DNA of 64,000 nucleotides from Candidatus Manganitrophaceae bacterium (GCA_012960925.1 DUAG01000048.1:1-64000), one strand, 5' to 3'. Positions 51,950 through 61,079 are shown, counted from the first letter of the stretch. Numbers and translations: made by a program. Notes: a model not told the origin generated them from the letters alone.

Positions 51950-53575
51950 ATGATGAAAAGTCAAGAAGAAAGCCCATCCTCCTCGGGTGATGCTGAAAAA
52001 GGGATTGCCGTCTCCGCTGGCATTGTGGCCCTTGGGACCTTTACCAGCAGAATTCTCGGATTTGTCCGGGACATGGTTCTGGCGAATATCTTTGGAGCCT
52101 CCCTCGTTGCAGACGCATTTTATGTTGCGTTTCGCATTCCGAATCTTCTCCGGGAACTCTTTGCTGAGGGTTCGATGTCTGCGGGATTTATCCCGGTTTT
52201 TACCGAATATCTCACAAACAAAGGGAAAGAAGCGGCAAGGGAACTTGCGCGTTCCGCCTTTACAGTCCTTGTCCTTGCTCTTGCGGTCATCGTTTTAGTG
52301 GGTATTTTATTCTCTCCGCAAATCATATCCGCCATTGCGCCGGGCTTTCTGGGAGATCTCCAGAGATTCGAACTCACAACGGGATTAACACGGGTGATGT
52401 TCCCTTTTCTCTTCTTCATTTCACTTGCCGCTCTGGCAATGGGGATATTGAACAGCCTGAGGCTCTTTGCACCTCCGGCCTTTTCTTCCGCCTCCTTCAA
52501 TGTTGTTAATATTGGCGTTCTTATTGGATTGACCCCCTTGCTTGATGAGCCGGTCTACGCCGCGGCCATTGCCGTCACTTTGGGGGGGGTGGCTCAGTTT
52601 TTGATCCAGGTGCCAACGCTCTACCGGGAAGGATTTGCGCTTTCGTTTAAAAGGCCGTTCCTTCCCTTGCATCCCGGAGTGGTTCAGATGGGAAAACTCA
52701 TCCTGCCGACGACCATCGGGCTGTCGGTTACCCAAGTCAATATCCTGGTCAATACCCTGCTCGCCTCCTTTCTTCCGATCGGGAGTATAAGTTATCTCTA
52801 CTACGGCATGAGACTGATCCATTTTCCTTTGGGAATATTTGCCATCGCGCTTGCGACCGCCCTGCTCCCCACATTGTCGGCTCAAGCATCACGGGGCGAT
52901 ACCGAGGCACTCCGCAAGTCCTTCTCCTTTGGCCTCCGCCTTGTCTTTTTTATTATATTTCCCGCGATGCTGGGCCTGATTCTCTTTAGAGTCCCTATTG
53001 TCCATCTTCTTTTTGAGCGAGGCGAATTCGATCATCTTGCCACACAGGGGACAGCGGATGCCGTTTTGTTCTACGCGCTCGGCTTGTGGGCTTTTGCAGG
53101 GGTTCGGATTGTGGTCCCGGTTTTTTACGCCTTCCAGGATACGAAGACGCCTGTAAAAATTGCCATTATGGCGATGTTGCTCAACGTGGTCCTCAATCTC
53201 CTCCTGATGGGCCCCTTGAAGCATCGGGGGCTTGCCCTTGCAACCTCCATATCCGCCATCTTCAATTTTCTTTTCTTGATCTTGATCTTAAAACGCCGAA
53301 TTGGTAGGATTGACGGGAAAAGAATTATAATCTCACATCTGAAGGTGGTTTTCGCTTCTTTGCCGATGCTGATCCCTTTCCTCTGGCTCAGTCGTCAAGT
53401 CATCTGGGCCTCGGGAGGGAATTCGGGGCTCAAGATGCTGAGCCTTTCACTCGCCATCGTCGTCAGCATGCTGATGTATGCTATTCTCCAGATCATTCTA
53501 AAGAGTGAAGAGGCTCTTTTTATAGCACGTCTCCTCAAAGAACGCCTGCGGCGCAGGTCCGGACCTATAGCATAA
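51950..53575 (+). CDS. murJ: Lipid II flippase MurJ
   Basis: A 541-residue MOP-superfamily membrane protein with 14 predicted helices. The conserved start GTFTSRILGFVRDMVLANIF, then GASLVADAFYVAFRIPNLLR, ELFAEGSMSAGFIPVF and the later FERGEFD identify MurJ. It flips lipid II to the periplasmic face for peptidoglycan synthesis. Divergent from rpsT. Confidence 0.96.
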   Translation: MMKSQEESPSSSGDAEKGIAVSAGIVALGTFTSRILGFVRDMVLANIFGASLVADAFYVAFRIPNLLRELFAEGSMSAGFIPVFTEYLTNKGKEAARELARSAFTVLVLALAVIVLVGILFSPQIISAIAPGFLGDLQRFELTTGLTRVMFPFLFFISLAALAMGILNSLRLFAPPAFSSASFNVVNIGVLIGLTPLLDEPVYAAAIAVTLGGVAQFLIQVPTLYREGFALSFKRPFLPLHPGVVQMGKLILPTTIGLSVTQVNILVNTLLASFLPIGSISYLYYGMRLIHFPLGIFAIALATALLPTLSAQASRGDTEALRKSFSFGLRLVFFIIFPAMLGLILFRVPIVHLLFERGEFDHLATQGTADAVLFYALGLWAFAGVRIVVPVFYAFQDTKTPVKIAIMAMLLNVVLNLLLMGPLKHRGLALATSISAIFNFLFLILILKRRIGRIDGKRIIISHLKVVFASLPMLIPFLWLSRQVIWASGGNSGLKMLSLSLAIVVSMLMYAILQIILKSEEALFIARLLKERLRRRSGPIA

Positions 53576-53601
53576 CCAAAGCGCTTCAAAAACCCACTTA
53601 A

Positions 53602-53875
53602 GGAAGCTCTGAATAAGTCATGAATTGTTTTTTCAGGGTTAAAATGTCCCGCTTCTGCGTTGCAAACCTTGAACGTGCATAGCAAGCGTAGGCAGTTAGC
53701 GAGCGAATACAGATAAAGATCTTTTTCATTCCAGGTCGAAGAATCCGCGCCTTTGGGGCGTGGTTCTTCCAAATAGCAGGCTATGGCTTCGCGAGAACCA
53801 TCCTCTGCGATTTGCGCCTTGAATCGAAACATTTTATCTCCTGAAAAACTCACCCTAGACTCAATCAGAGGTTCC
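53602..53875 (+). repeat. Family-A inverted-repeat element, copy A5 (long form)
   Basis: A 274-bp long copy between murJ and the coiled-coil protein gene (GGAAGCTCTGAATAAGTC ... GACTCAATCAGAGGTTCC), flanked by TTAA on both sides. The 150 bases after it are A/T rich and end in a strong promoter. Confidence 0.86.
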
Positions 53876-54001
53876 TTAATACAAGCAGAAAGAAAATTAT
53901 TGTGTAAATTTATTGCAGACCCTCCACATATTGTGTTGTAACATCAGCCTTTTAAGCTTCATTCTAAACTAATTATAGCAAAGTATATCTATAAGGTAGC
54001 C

Positions 54002-54030
54002 TTGACATATCTTATTGCTGGTGCTATAAA
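54002..54030 (+). promoter_or_regulatory. Near-consensus promoter of the coiled-coil HARE-HTH gene
   Basis: TTGACA (54002-54007), exactly 17 bases, then TATAAA (54025-54030). Start of transcription is expected near 54037. This rules out the ATG at 54030 and points to GTG 54051 as the real start codon. Confidence 0.7.
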
Positions 54031-54050
54031 TGCTTCATAGAGGTGCTAAA

Positions 54051-54584
54051 GTGGAAGAGCTCAAAGAAATCATCACTGGATTGAAGCAGCGGGTTCAGGT
54101 CTATAAGAAGAAGCTTCAGGAGTTACAAAAGAAGCGGGATAAGGTTGAGGATGAGATTAAAACCGTTAAAAGATATCTCGAACTTGCGGAGACGCTCTAT
54201 CGAGTTGAGGTAGAGAAGGAAAAAGAAGGGATGCCGCTCAACCAGCTCAATCCTGAAACAGAAAATAACCGCGCCTCCAAGGCATCATCCCTTTTGTTGG
54301 ACCGATCCAACCTTATCCTCCTTGAAAAGACGAAATATGTCGGTCTCTCTGTTCCCCAAGCGACGTTCTTATTACTAAAAGAGGTCGGAAAGGCCTTGCA
54401 TGCCAAGGAGATTTATAAGCGCATCATTGATGGCGGGATTCGAATGAGGGGAAAAACGCCGATTACTTCTATAGCGATCTCACTGTCTCGTGACAAGCGT
54501 TTTATAAGGAGCGCGCCAAATACCTTTAAACTGACCGGAGAAACAGGGCGGAACGCTCTGGAAAATGACCCTCCGAATGCATAA
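54051..54584 (+). CDS. Coiled-coil protein with HARE-HTH domain
   Basis: A 177-residue protein starting at GTG 54051, placed by the AGAGGTG ribosome site five bases upstream and by the promoter at 54002. The N-terminal 60 residues are a coiled coil (LKQRVQVYKKKLQELQKKRD). A linker leads to a winged-helix HARE-HTH-like domain (FLLLKEVGKALHAKEIYKRI, GIRMRGKTPITSIAISLSRD). HARE-HTH modules occur in RNA polymerase delta, restriction enzymes and chromatin proteins, and link DNA-binding to effector parts. With the histone-like gene 30 nt downstream it may be a nucleoid or transcription protein. Exact role unknown. Confidence 0.68.
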   Translation: MEELKEIITGLKQRVQVYKKKLQELQKKRDKVEDEIKTVKRYLELAETLYRVEVEKEKEGMPLNQLNPETENNRASKASSLLLDRSNLILLEKTKYVGLSVPQATFLLLKEVGKALHAKEIYKRIIDGGIRMRGKTPITSIAISLSRDKRFIRSAPNTFKLTGETGRNALENDPPNA

Positions 54585-54614
54585 AAAGAGGGTTTTGAAA
54601 GGGGGTGAGAAAGC

Positions 54615-54845
54615 TTGGCAATAAAAAAGAAGCCTGCAACAAAAAAGACAGCAACAAAAGCAAAGTCTAAGGCGAAGCCTAAAGTGAAAGCAGTCACAAA
54701 GGTGAAGCCGAAGGCAAAGGTAACAAAAGCAAAGCCGAAAGCGAAAGCAAAGCCGAAGGCGAAAGCAAAGCCGAAAGCGAAAGCAAAGCCGAAAGCGAAA
54801 GCAAAGCCGAAAGCGAAAGCAAAGCCGAAAGCGAAAAAGAAATAG
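54615..54845 (+). CDS. Histone H1-like lysine/alanine/proline-rich protein
   Basis: A 76-residue, extremely basic protein (over half Lys) made mostly of KPKAKA repeats, coded from TTG 54615 with GGGGGTGAG upstream. It resembles the C-terminal tails of histone H1-like bacterial proteins (HctA, AlgP type). Such tails condense DNA and bind nucleic acid unspecifically. The DNA itself is a six-fold 18-bp tandem repeat (54729-54836). The length of such tracts often varies between strains. Co-transcribed with the HARE-HTH protein. Confidence 0.6.
   Translation: MAIKKKPATKKTATKAKSKAKPKVKAVTKVKPKAKVTKAKPKAKAKPKAKAKPKAKAKPKAKAKPKAKAKPKAKKK
54729..54836 (+). repeat. 18-bp tandem repeat, about six units
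   Basis: Units of GCAAAGCCGAAAGCGAAA (54729, 54747, 54765, 54783, 54801, 54819); unit 2 differs by one base. Each unit encodes AKPKAK in the basic protein. Copy number is likely to vary by slippage. Confidence 0.88.
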
Positions 54846-54854
54846 CTTTACATG

Positions 54855-54880
54855 GGGGGGCTTCCAGCCCCCCTTTTATT
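54855..54880 (+). terminator. Rho-independent terminator
   Basis: GGGGGGC (54855-54861), loop TTCCA, GCCCCCC (54867-54873), then TTTTATTT. It closes the HARE-HTH/basic-protein transcript. Confidence 0.8.
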
Positions 54881-55021
54881 TCGGGTCTCTTGAGTATGTT
54901 TGAATGCGTACGGCGAGGGCAGTGGCTATCTTTCAGGGAGGGCCATCTTTAAATTTCCCGACTTAGGGTTGGATGGTGTCGTTTAGGTATTTTTGCGAGC
55001 GGTTTCTCTAGGTGTCCCGGA

Positions 55022-55963
55022 TTAAATCGTGGGGAGAGGAAGGGACATCCCTTGGTATGCTGGATAGACCGGTCTTTCTTTAACAAGGGAAGGGGCCGTC
55101 ACAATCCGCCACGCATTTTTGTTCTCAAGAACTTCTTCGATCAATTCAGCATGAAGGGAATGTCCGGAACAGGTTGCTTCCACCCGGCCAAGGATCGGCA
55201 TGCCGATCAGCGATAAATCGCCGATGAGATCTAGGATCTTATGGCGGACAAACTCGTCAGAAAAACGAAGCCCCTGTTTATTCAGGACCCCGTCATCGCC
55301 GATAACGACTGCGTTTTCCAGAGAGCCCCCTCGGGCAAGGCCTTGCTCCTGTAACGATTGGACGTCTTTTAAAAACCCAAAGGTTCTTGCTGACGCGATT
55401 TCTTTTTTAAATGCCAAAGGGCTGTGCCGGTAATGGTAGGATTGCTTTGAGATCACAGGATGGCTGTACGCAATCTTGTATTCAATTTCAAACGAAGAGC
55501 TGGGGTGGATCGTAACCCGCCTCTCATTATCGGAGACCGTAACCTCCTTCATGATTTCCATGAAGGTGCGCGGTTTGTCCTGACACAGAACACCTGCTTT
55601 TGAAAGAAGCGCGATAAATGGCTCCGAACTTCCATCCATAACAGGGACTTCAGGGCCATCCAGTTCAACAATCAGATTGTGAATCCCCATCGCATAAACC
55701 GCTGCCATGAGGTGCTCAATGGTCTGGACGCTTGCCCCTTCCACGCCAATTGTGGTAGACAGGTAAGTCGAGACGATATGAGAATGATCCGCAGGAATGA
55801 GAATGCCCCCTAGATCCCTCCGGATAAAAATAACGCCACTTTCTTCCGGTGCAGGGAGAAGCCTCAAATGGATGGTCTTACCAGAATGAAGCCCAATGCC
55901 GCTGCACGAAACTTCGTTTCGGATCGTATTCTCTTTTGCGTTCGGGTCAAGGAACATGTTCAC
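55022..55963 (-). CDS. lpxC: UDP-3-O-acyl-N-acetylglucosamine deacetylase LpxC
   Basis: A 313-residue zinc enzyme, the committed step of lipid A synthesis. Visible marks are SCSGIGLHSGKTIHLRLLP, the zinc and active-site region TIEHLMAAVYAMGIHNLIVE, FVRHKILDLIGDL (His and Asp ligands) and SGHSLHAELI. Full length, all key residues present. It confirms an outer membrane with LPS. It lies convergent with the basic-protein operon; 255 bases without a gene follow to the pfkA region. Confidence 0.96.
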   Translation of the reverse strand: MNMFLDPNAKENTIRNEVSCSGIGLHSGKTIHLRLLPAPEESGVIFIRRDLGGILIPADHSHIVSTYLSTTIGVEGASVQTIEHLMAAVYAMGIHNLIVELDGPEVPVMDGSSEPFIALLSKAGVLCQDKPRTFMEIMKEVTVSDNERRVTIHPSSSFEIEYKIAYSHPVISKQSYHYRHSPLAFKKEIASARTFGFLKDVQSLQEQGLARGGSLENAVVIGDDGVLNKQGLRFSDEFVRHKILDLIGDLSLIGMPILGRVEATCSGHSLHAELIEEVLENKNAWRIVTAPSLVKERPVYPAYQGMSLPLPTI

Positions 55964-56317
55964 TTCCTACCTTCTTAGGATTTCAAATCTCAAATCGGGT
56001 TGAACTAACAGCAATAACGGTGCCAAAATGATTTAAATTGTACAAAAAGGAAATTACTAGTATTTTTAATATGTTATAAGACTGAAGGAATCATGAGGAT
56101 ATATTGAAATGAGATTTGATGTTGTAAAAAGGTGACATGTGCGGGGCAGCCGTTGCTTTTATACAACAGGTTTCCCTGTTACGAAGGGAAGCGGTCTCGA
56201 GGCAAGTGAAGCAATCTATTGAAGAACTCTGCCCAGGAAGAACAGGGTATTGTGGGTGTCAGACATGCGGAACTGTTTCAGGAGATGATTCCCGCTGATG
56301 TTCAGTCAGGAGGAAAA

Positions 56318-57394
56318 ATGAAGATCGGGGTACTCACCGGAGGAGGAGACTGCCCGGGATTGAATGCCGTCATCCGAGCGATCGTGAAGACGTCGTCCGT
56401 CAAATATGGATGGGGTGTTACGGGAATTGAAGAGGGATTTGAAGGACTGAATACGCCAGCAAAGATCCGAGCGCTGACGCCATGGACGATTCGAGGCATT
56501 CTCCCAATAGGAGGGACGATCCTGGGAACAACAAGCGGCAGGAAGTCCCGGCAGATAAAAAAACGCGCTGGCAATGGAAGGCCGATCAATTTTTCAAGAG
56601 TCGTCAAGAAAAATATGAAAAAGCATAAGCTCTCCTGTCTTATCGCGATCGGTGGAGACGGAACGATGACAATCGCAAAATCGCTTCACGATGATGGCAT
56701 CCCGGTCATCGGCGCCCCAAAAACGATCGACAATGATATTCCCGGCACGGATCGGAGCTTCGGATTTCAGACTGCGGTGAATACCGCGACCGATGCCCTC
56801 GATAAGCTTCACACCACGGCTGCAAGTCATCACCGCGTCATCGTTGTGGAAGTGATGGGACGCTATGGGGGCTGGATCGCCCTGGAGGCGGGGATTGCCG
56901 GGGGTGCAGACGTTATCCTGGTCCCGGACCCATTCCAGATCGAACGTGTCTGCAAGGCCATCATCAAGCGATATGAACAGGGTATGCGGTTTTCCATTGT
57001 CATTGTCGCGGAGGGGGCCAAGGCCGCGGGGAAAAAGCGGTCGATTATTCAGGCCTCGGAAGAGGGATCTGTTGAACGTCTCGGGGGGATCGGTACTCAG
57101 GTGGGGGAAGAGATCATGCGAATGACGGAAATGGATGTTCGGGTGACCGTCCTGGGACATCTCCAGAGAGGAGGGTCCCCCTCTCCGTATGATCGACTCC
57201 TGGCAACCCGATTCGGGGCTGAAGCGGTGAAACTTGTCGAGCAAAAATGCTTCGGGCAGATGGTTTGTCTCAAGGGAAATGTGATCAAGTCGGTTTCTCT
57301 TGCGGAGGCCACCCGGAAAGCGAAGTGTATCCCAATCCACGGTGCACTCGTCAAGACTGCTGAAGGACTCGGAATTTCCTTAGGACGGGAATAA
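56318..57394 (+). CDS. pfkA: 6-phosphofructokinase
   Basis: A 358-residue PFK starting at ATG 56318, with AGGAGG eight bases or fewer upstream and the family start MKIGVLTGGGDCPGLN. The cofactor loop is IGGDGTMTIA (Gly after GGD, the ATP form). The next motif is APKTIDNDIPGTD, with the Lys common in PPi-dependent enzymes. This mixed pattern is seen in some ATP-PFKs, so ATP use is likely but not certain. It makes fructose-1,6-bisphosphate. A longer frame reaching 56219 lacks a good start. Confidence 0.9.
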   Translation: MKIGVLTGGGDCPGLNAVIRAIVKTSSVKYGWGVTGIEEGFEGLNTPAKIRALTPWTIRGILPIGGTILGTTSGRKSRQIKKRAGNGRPINFSRVVKKNMKKHKLSCLIAIGGDGTMTIAKSLHDDGIPVIGAPKTIDNDIPGTDRSFGFQTAVNTATDALDKLHTTAASHHRVIVVEVMGRYGGWIALEAGIAGGADVILVPDPFQIERVCKAIIKRYEQGMRFSIVIVAEGAKAAGKKRSIIQASEEGSVERLGGIGTQVGEEIMRMTEMDVRVTVLGHLQRGGSPSPYDRLLATRFGAEAVKLVEQKCFGQMVCLKGNVIKSVSLAEATRKAKCIPIHGALVKTAEGLGISLGRE

Positions 57395-57424
57395 AGGTCC
57401 CGGACGATCACGCATGTTATTCAG

Positions 57425-57597
57425 GGAACCTCTGAATAAGTCATGCATTTTTTTCAGGGCAAAAATGTCCCGCATCGGCGGTTCAAATCTTGAAAATAGC
57501 GGGCTATGGCTTCGCGAGAACCATCCTCTGCGATTTTCGCCTTGGATCGAAACATAAGATCTCCTGAAAAACTCACCCAGACTTAATCAGAGCTTCC
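57425..57597 (+). repeat. Family-A inverted-repeat element, copy A6 (short form)
   Basis: A 173-bp short copy (GGAACCTCTGAATAAGTC ... GACTTAATCAGAGCTTCC) between the convergent pfkA and TPR-lipoprotein genes. Confidence 0.85.
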
Positions 57598-57616
57598 TTA
57601 GGACAGCCCCTAAACC

Positions 57617-58840
57617 TCATCCGTTTCCGCATAATGCTCTTTCTCTCTTTGCTTCCTCAGGGGAAGAAAGCAGTGTGTAGGCTTTCTCTAGCAAGCAGTG
57701 TGGTTCAAGTCGTTCCGGGTCTCGTCCCACGGCCTGTTCAAACTCGATAATAGCCTGCTCGTAAAGATCAATGGAGAGATAAGCCTTCCCCAACCCCAGG
57801 TATCCATTGACGGTCTTGGAGTTTCTTTGGATTATTTTTTGATAGGCGCGAATCGCCTCTTCAGGCTTTCCCTGTTTCAGGTAGGTATTCCCCAATAAGA
57901 CGCGCAGCGCGGTGTTGTTATTGGGAGATAAACTGATGGCCCGTTTCATGGCCGAAATGCCTTTGTTAGTTAAATCCATCTTCAGATAAATTTGAGACAG
58001 GCCCTGATATGCACGTGAATACTGCGGTGCAAGTTGAACGGCTTGAAGTAGTTCTTTGAGCGCGGCCTTGAGTTCACCGTTCAGGAAATAGCCTTCTCCA
58101 AGGAGAACATGGAGGTCAGCATCCCGAGGTTTGAGGGCTAAGGCTTTTTTGAATGCGGCAATCATATCGGGCCAAAGTTCAAGTGTCTTATAGGATTGAC
58201 CCAATATTCGGTAGACTTGGGCATATTCTTCCGGGGACCGCCTTGTCTCGGACTTGACCCTTATGCCGGCCAGGATCGGGGCAATGATTTGTTTCGGATT
58301 ATTATGGAGTGCCGCGGGAAATTCAAAGTGAAGTTGAATGATTCTCAACTCAACCGGAAACACGTAGGAATGAAAGATCAGGGCTTGTCCCTTTCGTTCC
58401 CCGATCCACACGGTTTCTTCTAAGACGCGACCCTCCTGTTCAATTTTTTGAGAGGACACGATCCGCATATGAGAAATTTCTCCGTTCGAGACCTTTCTCA
58501 TCCGGCGAGGGAGGGTCTGCGTTGAGGAAATTTTCAGGTAGTCTTCCAGAGACGGCACCCCTCTTTCTTCCGTTGCGATTAAACGGACCAGCGGTATTGT
58601 GCCCGGCTGAAAGGTAGAGATGAAGAGCCTCCGGCCTTCTCTCGACATAAGCCAGCCGGGCGGAAATGACATTGAAAGACCCACCTCTCTGTATGAAAAA
58701 GAACGATTCTTTATGTCGATAGAGGCCGTTGACAGGGAAGCACAACCGTAAGCGAAGAGAATAACCCACAAGGGAAGCATTCTAAAAAAGCGGTGGTCGC
58801 TGATCCGCCATTGACGTATTCTTATCTTTAGGCTGGTCAT
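57617..58840 (-). CDS. TPR-repeat lipoprotein
   Basis: A 407-residue protein with an N-terminal hydrophobic leader ending in a lipobox-like Cys (VILFAYGC, near residue 33). An unassigned beta-rich region (about 40-200) is followed by four or five tetratricopeptide repeats (YKTLELWPDMIAAFKKALAL, YLKQGKPEEAIRAYQKIIQR, YLSIDLYEQAIIEFEQAVGR). It is probably a periplasmic or outer-membrane adaptor. Target unknown. Confidence 0.75.
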   Translation of the reverse strand: MTSLKIRIRQWRISDHRFFRMLPLWVILFAYGCASLSTASIDIKNRSFSYREVGLSMSFPPGWLMSREGRRLFISTFQPGTIPLVRLIATEERGVPSLEDYLKISSTQTLPRRMRKVSNGEISHMRIVSSQKIEQEGRVLEETVWIGERKGQALIFHSYVFPVELRIIQLHFEFPAALHNNPKQIIAPILAGIRVKSETRRSPEEYAQVYRILGQSYKTLELWPDMIAAFKKALALKPRDADLHVLLGEGYFLNGELKAALKELLQAVQLAPQYSRAYQGLSQIYLKMDLTNKGISAMKRAISLSPNNNTALRVLLGNTYLKQGKPEEAIRAYQKIIQRNSKTVNGYLGLGKAYLSIDLYEQAIIEFEQAVGRDPERLEPHCLLEKAYTLLSSPEEAKRERALCGNG

Positions 58841-58900
58841 GGCAAAACAGGGCTTTCTCCAAATCGTGTGCCGTGTGGTGGACTTGATGGATGCTTCAGG

Positions 58901-59146
58901 TCAGGGCAGTTGTTTAATGGCCGCCTCCAGAAAATCCCACAACACCTGCCGAGTCGTGGCGTGGGGGTGTGGATATTTCGTCCCGGTTAATTCTTCATAA
59001 AGTGCTTTTCCTTTCTCTTTTTTCGCATTGAAATCTTCGAGTTTGGGAGAAGGGGAAAATGCGCTTAAGTCAGGATAACCATTGGCGTCTTTCTTGACAA
59101 GATAAGTCTCTTCTTGTTTTGTTTGTATCCACAATCCAACCTGCAT
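58901..59146 (-). CDS. Small hypothetical protein
   Basis: An 81-residue protein (QVGLWIQTKQEETYLVKKDA, then ALYEELTGTKYPHPHATTRQ) with several aromatic and charged residues and no recognised domain. It sits between the TPR lipoprotein and the 62-residue membrane protein, on the same strand; GGAGAAGCTG precedes it. Function unknown. Confidence 0.5.
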   Translation of the reverse strand: MQVGLWIQTKQEETYLVKKDANGYPDLSAFSPSPKLEDFNAKKEKGKALYEELTGTKYPHPHATTRQVLWDFLEAAIKQLP

Positions 59147-59162
59147 CAGCTTCTCCTGTACT

Positions 59163-59351
59163 TTAGTCAGAACCGGGCCCTCTATTTTTTCCTTGATCAG
59201 TAGAGCCTAAGGCGTAAGAGATGAGAATAAGCGAACCGAGAAATATCAGAAAAGCGAGGGGGAGAAGATAAATGGTAAAGCTGATCACAATTGAAAGGAA
59301 AATGCCAAGGAAGCCGAGGATAACAAGCAAACAACCTCTGATCCCTTTCAT
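59163..59351 (-). CDS. Small two-helix membrane protein
   Basis: A 62-residue protein with two closely spaced hydrophobic helices (LLVILGFLGIFLSIVISFTI; LLPLAFLIFLGSLILISYAL) and a polar tail. Probably an inner-membrane peptide. It is 16 nt before the 81-residue gene in the same direction. No family recognised. Confidence 0.5.
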   Translation of the reverse strand: MKGIRGCLLVILGFLGIFLSIVISFTIYLLPLAFLIFLGSLILISYALGSTDQGKNRGPGSD

Positions 59352-59427
59352 GGTTTATGCCACCGGGATGAAAGTATGGTGGGGAAAACAGGCTGACTGA
59401 GGCCGGAAGAAAGGGAAAATCAAAAGA

Positions 59428-59868
59428 TTATCGTCTGATTTTCTCTTCTTGTTCCTGAATGGTTTTACATTCAATGCAGAGCGTGGTCACGGGGCGAGCC
59501 TTCAGTCTTTTCGACATGATTTTTCCGTCGCATGACTCACAAGTACCAAAACTTCCATCAGAAATACGTTCGATCGCGTCGTCTATCTTTTTGAGAAGCT
59601 TTTGTTCCCGCTCTCGCAATCTCAGGGTGAAATTTTTATCCGTTTCAGCTGTGGCCTGATCCCCTAGATCAGGGAGGGACTCATTCCCAGGATTAAGGTC
59701 GCCTCCAAGCAGGATTCCGGCTTCGGCCAACAAGGCCTCCTTCTGCTTTTCAAGCGCCTGTCGAATCGTCCCAAAAGGCCCTTCCGGGCGTTCTTTCTTT
59801 TCCCCTTTTATCTGCTTCTTTGCCGCCTTCACCATATTGCCACCATAATATTTTGTCGATATCCTCAA
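59428..59868 (-). CDS. DksA/TraR-family zinc-finger transcription factor
   Basis: A 146-residue protein with a coiled coil (FGTIRQALEKQKEALLAEAG; NFTLRLREREQKLLKKIDDA) and the zinc finger C-x2-C-x17-C-x2-C (FGTCESCDGKIMSKRLKARP, then TLCIECKTIQEQ). DksA-like proteins bind the polymerase secondary channel with ppGpp. ATG 59835 (MVKAAKKQ) is an alternative start. A TTGACG-18-TATAAT promoter lies just upstream. The acidic residues at the coiled-coil tip need an alignment to be judged. Confidence 0.87.
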   Translation of the reverse strand: MRISTKYYGGNMVKAAKKQIKGEKKERPEGPFGTIRQALEKQKEALLAEAGILLGGDLNPGNESLPDLGDQATAETDKNFTLRLREREQKLLKKIDDAIERISDGSFGTCESCDGKIMSKRLKARPVTTLCIECKTIQEQEEKIRR

Positions 59869-59896
59869 GAGTTTGGTTGATAAAGATACCAGAAGT

Positions 59897-59926
59897 ATTA
59901 TAATGAGTCAAATAAAAAATCGTCAA
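59897..59926 (-). promoter_or_regulatory. Candidate promoter of the DksA-family gene
   Basis: Read on the minus strand: TTGACG (59926-59921), 18-bp spacer, TATAAT (59902-59897). Start of transcription is expected about 20 bases before the first ATG. Confidence 0.55.
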
Positions 59927-60034
59927 AAATCGAAAGACAGCATGAAATCTTGACCTTATGGCGGGTTCCCTGTTATATACCTTGAAATTATAACGATAAG
60001 CCTTGTTGTCCAAAGCGTTGCAGGAGATGATCGC

Positions 60035-61012
60035 ATGGGAAAAGAGTTGTCCGTTCCATCACTATTCCAGCTGGGCTACTACTGGAACGCCAAGATTTTC
60101 CTTACCTCCGTGCGTCTAGATCTCTATACAGCAATATCAGAGGGGGCGAAGACGGCAGAAGAGATTGCCGCAGCAGTCAGAGCTGACCCTTCGTTTCTTA
60201 GAAGGATGCTGGACGCCCTGGTCGAGATCGGTTTGCTGAAACGCGAGGGTCCGGACTATCTCAATACTCCCCCGGTCGCGGAGTTCCTTGTCAGGACTAG
60301 TCCCTTCTACATGGGAGAGTTGATGCTCCTGCAGGATGAGGAGTGGAACCACTGGGGAAAGCTTGAGGAGATTATCCGCTCAGGCCAACCGGCGGTCAAA
60401 GGGAACATCTTCATGAACCGGCCTGAGGTCGGAGAAAATGTCCTGAAGGTGCTTCATCGCATGGCCAAGAGGGTGGCCCCGACCTTGGCGGAGCGAATTG
60501 ACCTCTCGTCCTATAAGAGTTTTATTGATGTTGGAGGAGGGGCTGGCACCTTTTCAGTCGCATTTTGCCAGCGCTACCCTCATCTACACGCCGTCCTTTT
60601 TGACCTCGCACAGACGCTCCAGGTAACCCGGAAGACCCTCGAATCGGAAAAAATGACGAATCAAATCCAGCTCGTTGGGGGGAACTTCAACCAAGATGCG
60701 CTTCCCGGGACCTATGATGTTGTCTTCTTGTCTGATATCCTTCACTATCAAACCTTCGATGAAAATGCAGCCCTTTTCCGGAAACTTTACCAGGCCACAA
60801 ATCCGGGCGGGATGATTATTGTCAAAGACATGTTCATTAATGACGATGTCAATAATCCTGGCTGGAATGCAATTTTCTCCATGCATATGCTGGTTTATTC
60901 AGAAAAAGGACAATGTTACAAAGGGGAGGAAATTCGATCCTGGCTGGAAAAGGCCGGTTTTAAGAATATAAACGAAATAGAACGAAATACCGTTTTAACG
61001 GCGTCGAGATAA
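60035..61012 (+). CDS. SAM-dependent O-methyltransferase (AcnSerotonin-type)
   Basis: A 325-residue class I methyltransferase of the PF00891 (O-methyltransferase 2) type. The N-terminal winged-helix dimerisation domain (DLYTAISEGAKTAEEIAAAV, FLRRMLDALVEIGLLKREG) is followed by the SAM loop FIDVGGGAGTFSVAFCQRYP and by YDVVFLSDILHYQ and NPGGMIIVKDMFIND. Bacterial members methylate phenolic, indolic or polyketide-like metabolites. No biosynthesis genes are adjacent, so the substrate cannot be given. It is followed by the DUF420 gene. Confidence 0.85.
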   Translation: MGKELSVPSLFQLGYYWNAKIFLTSVRLDLYTAISEGAKTAEEIAAAVRADPSFLRRMLDALVEIGLLKREGPDYLNTPPVAEFLVRTSPFYMGELMLLQDEEWNHWGKLEEIIRSGQPAVKGNIFMNRPEVGENVLKVLHRMAKRVAPTLAERIDLSSYKSFIDVGGGAGTFSVAFCQRYPHLHAVLFDLAQTLQVTRKTLESEKMTNQIQLVGGNFNQDALPGTYDVVFLSDILHYQTFDENAALFRKLYQATNPGGMIIVKDMFINDDVNNPGWNAIFSMHMLVYSEKGQCYKGEEIRSWLEKAGFKNINEIERNTVLTASR

Positions 61013-61079
61013 TGCTTGGTGAAGGGACACCCTTAAGATCCGCAATGAGATCTTGAGACGTTAAAGAAGGAGAACATCC

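Noticed and set aside
54729-54836. Possible CRISPR-like array
   Set aside because: 18-bp units are contiguous with no spacers and are in frame with a lysine-rich protein; it is a coding tandem repeat.
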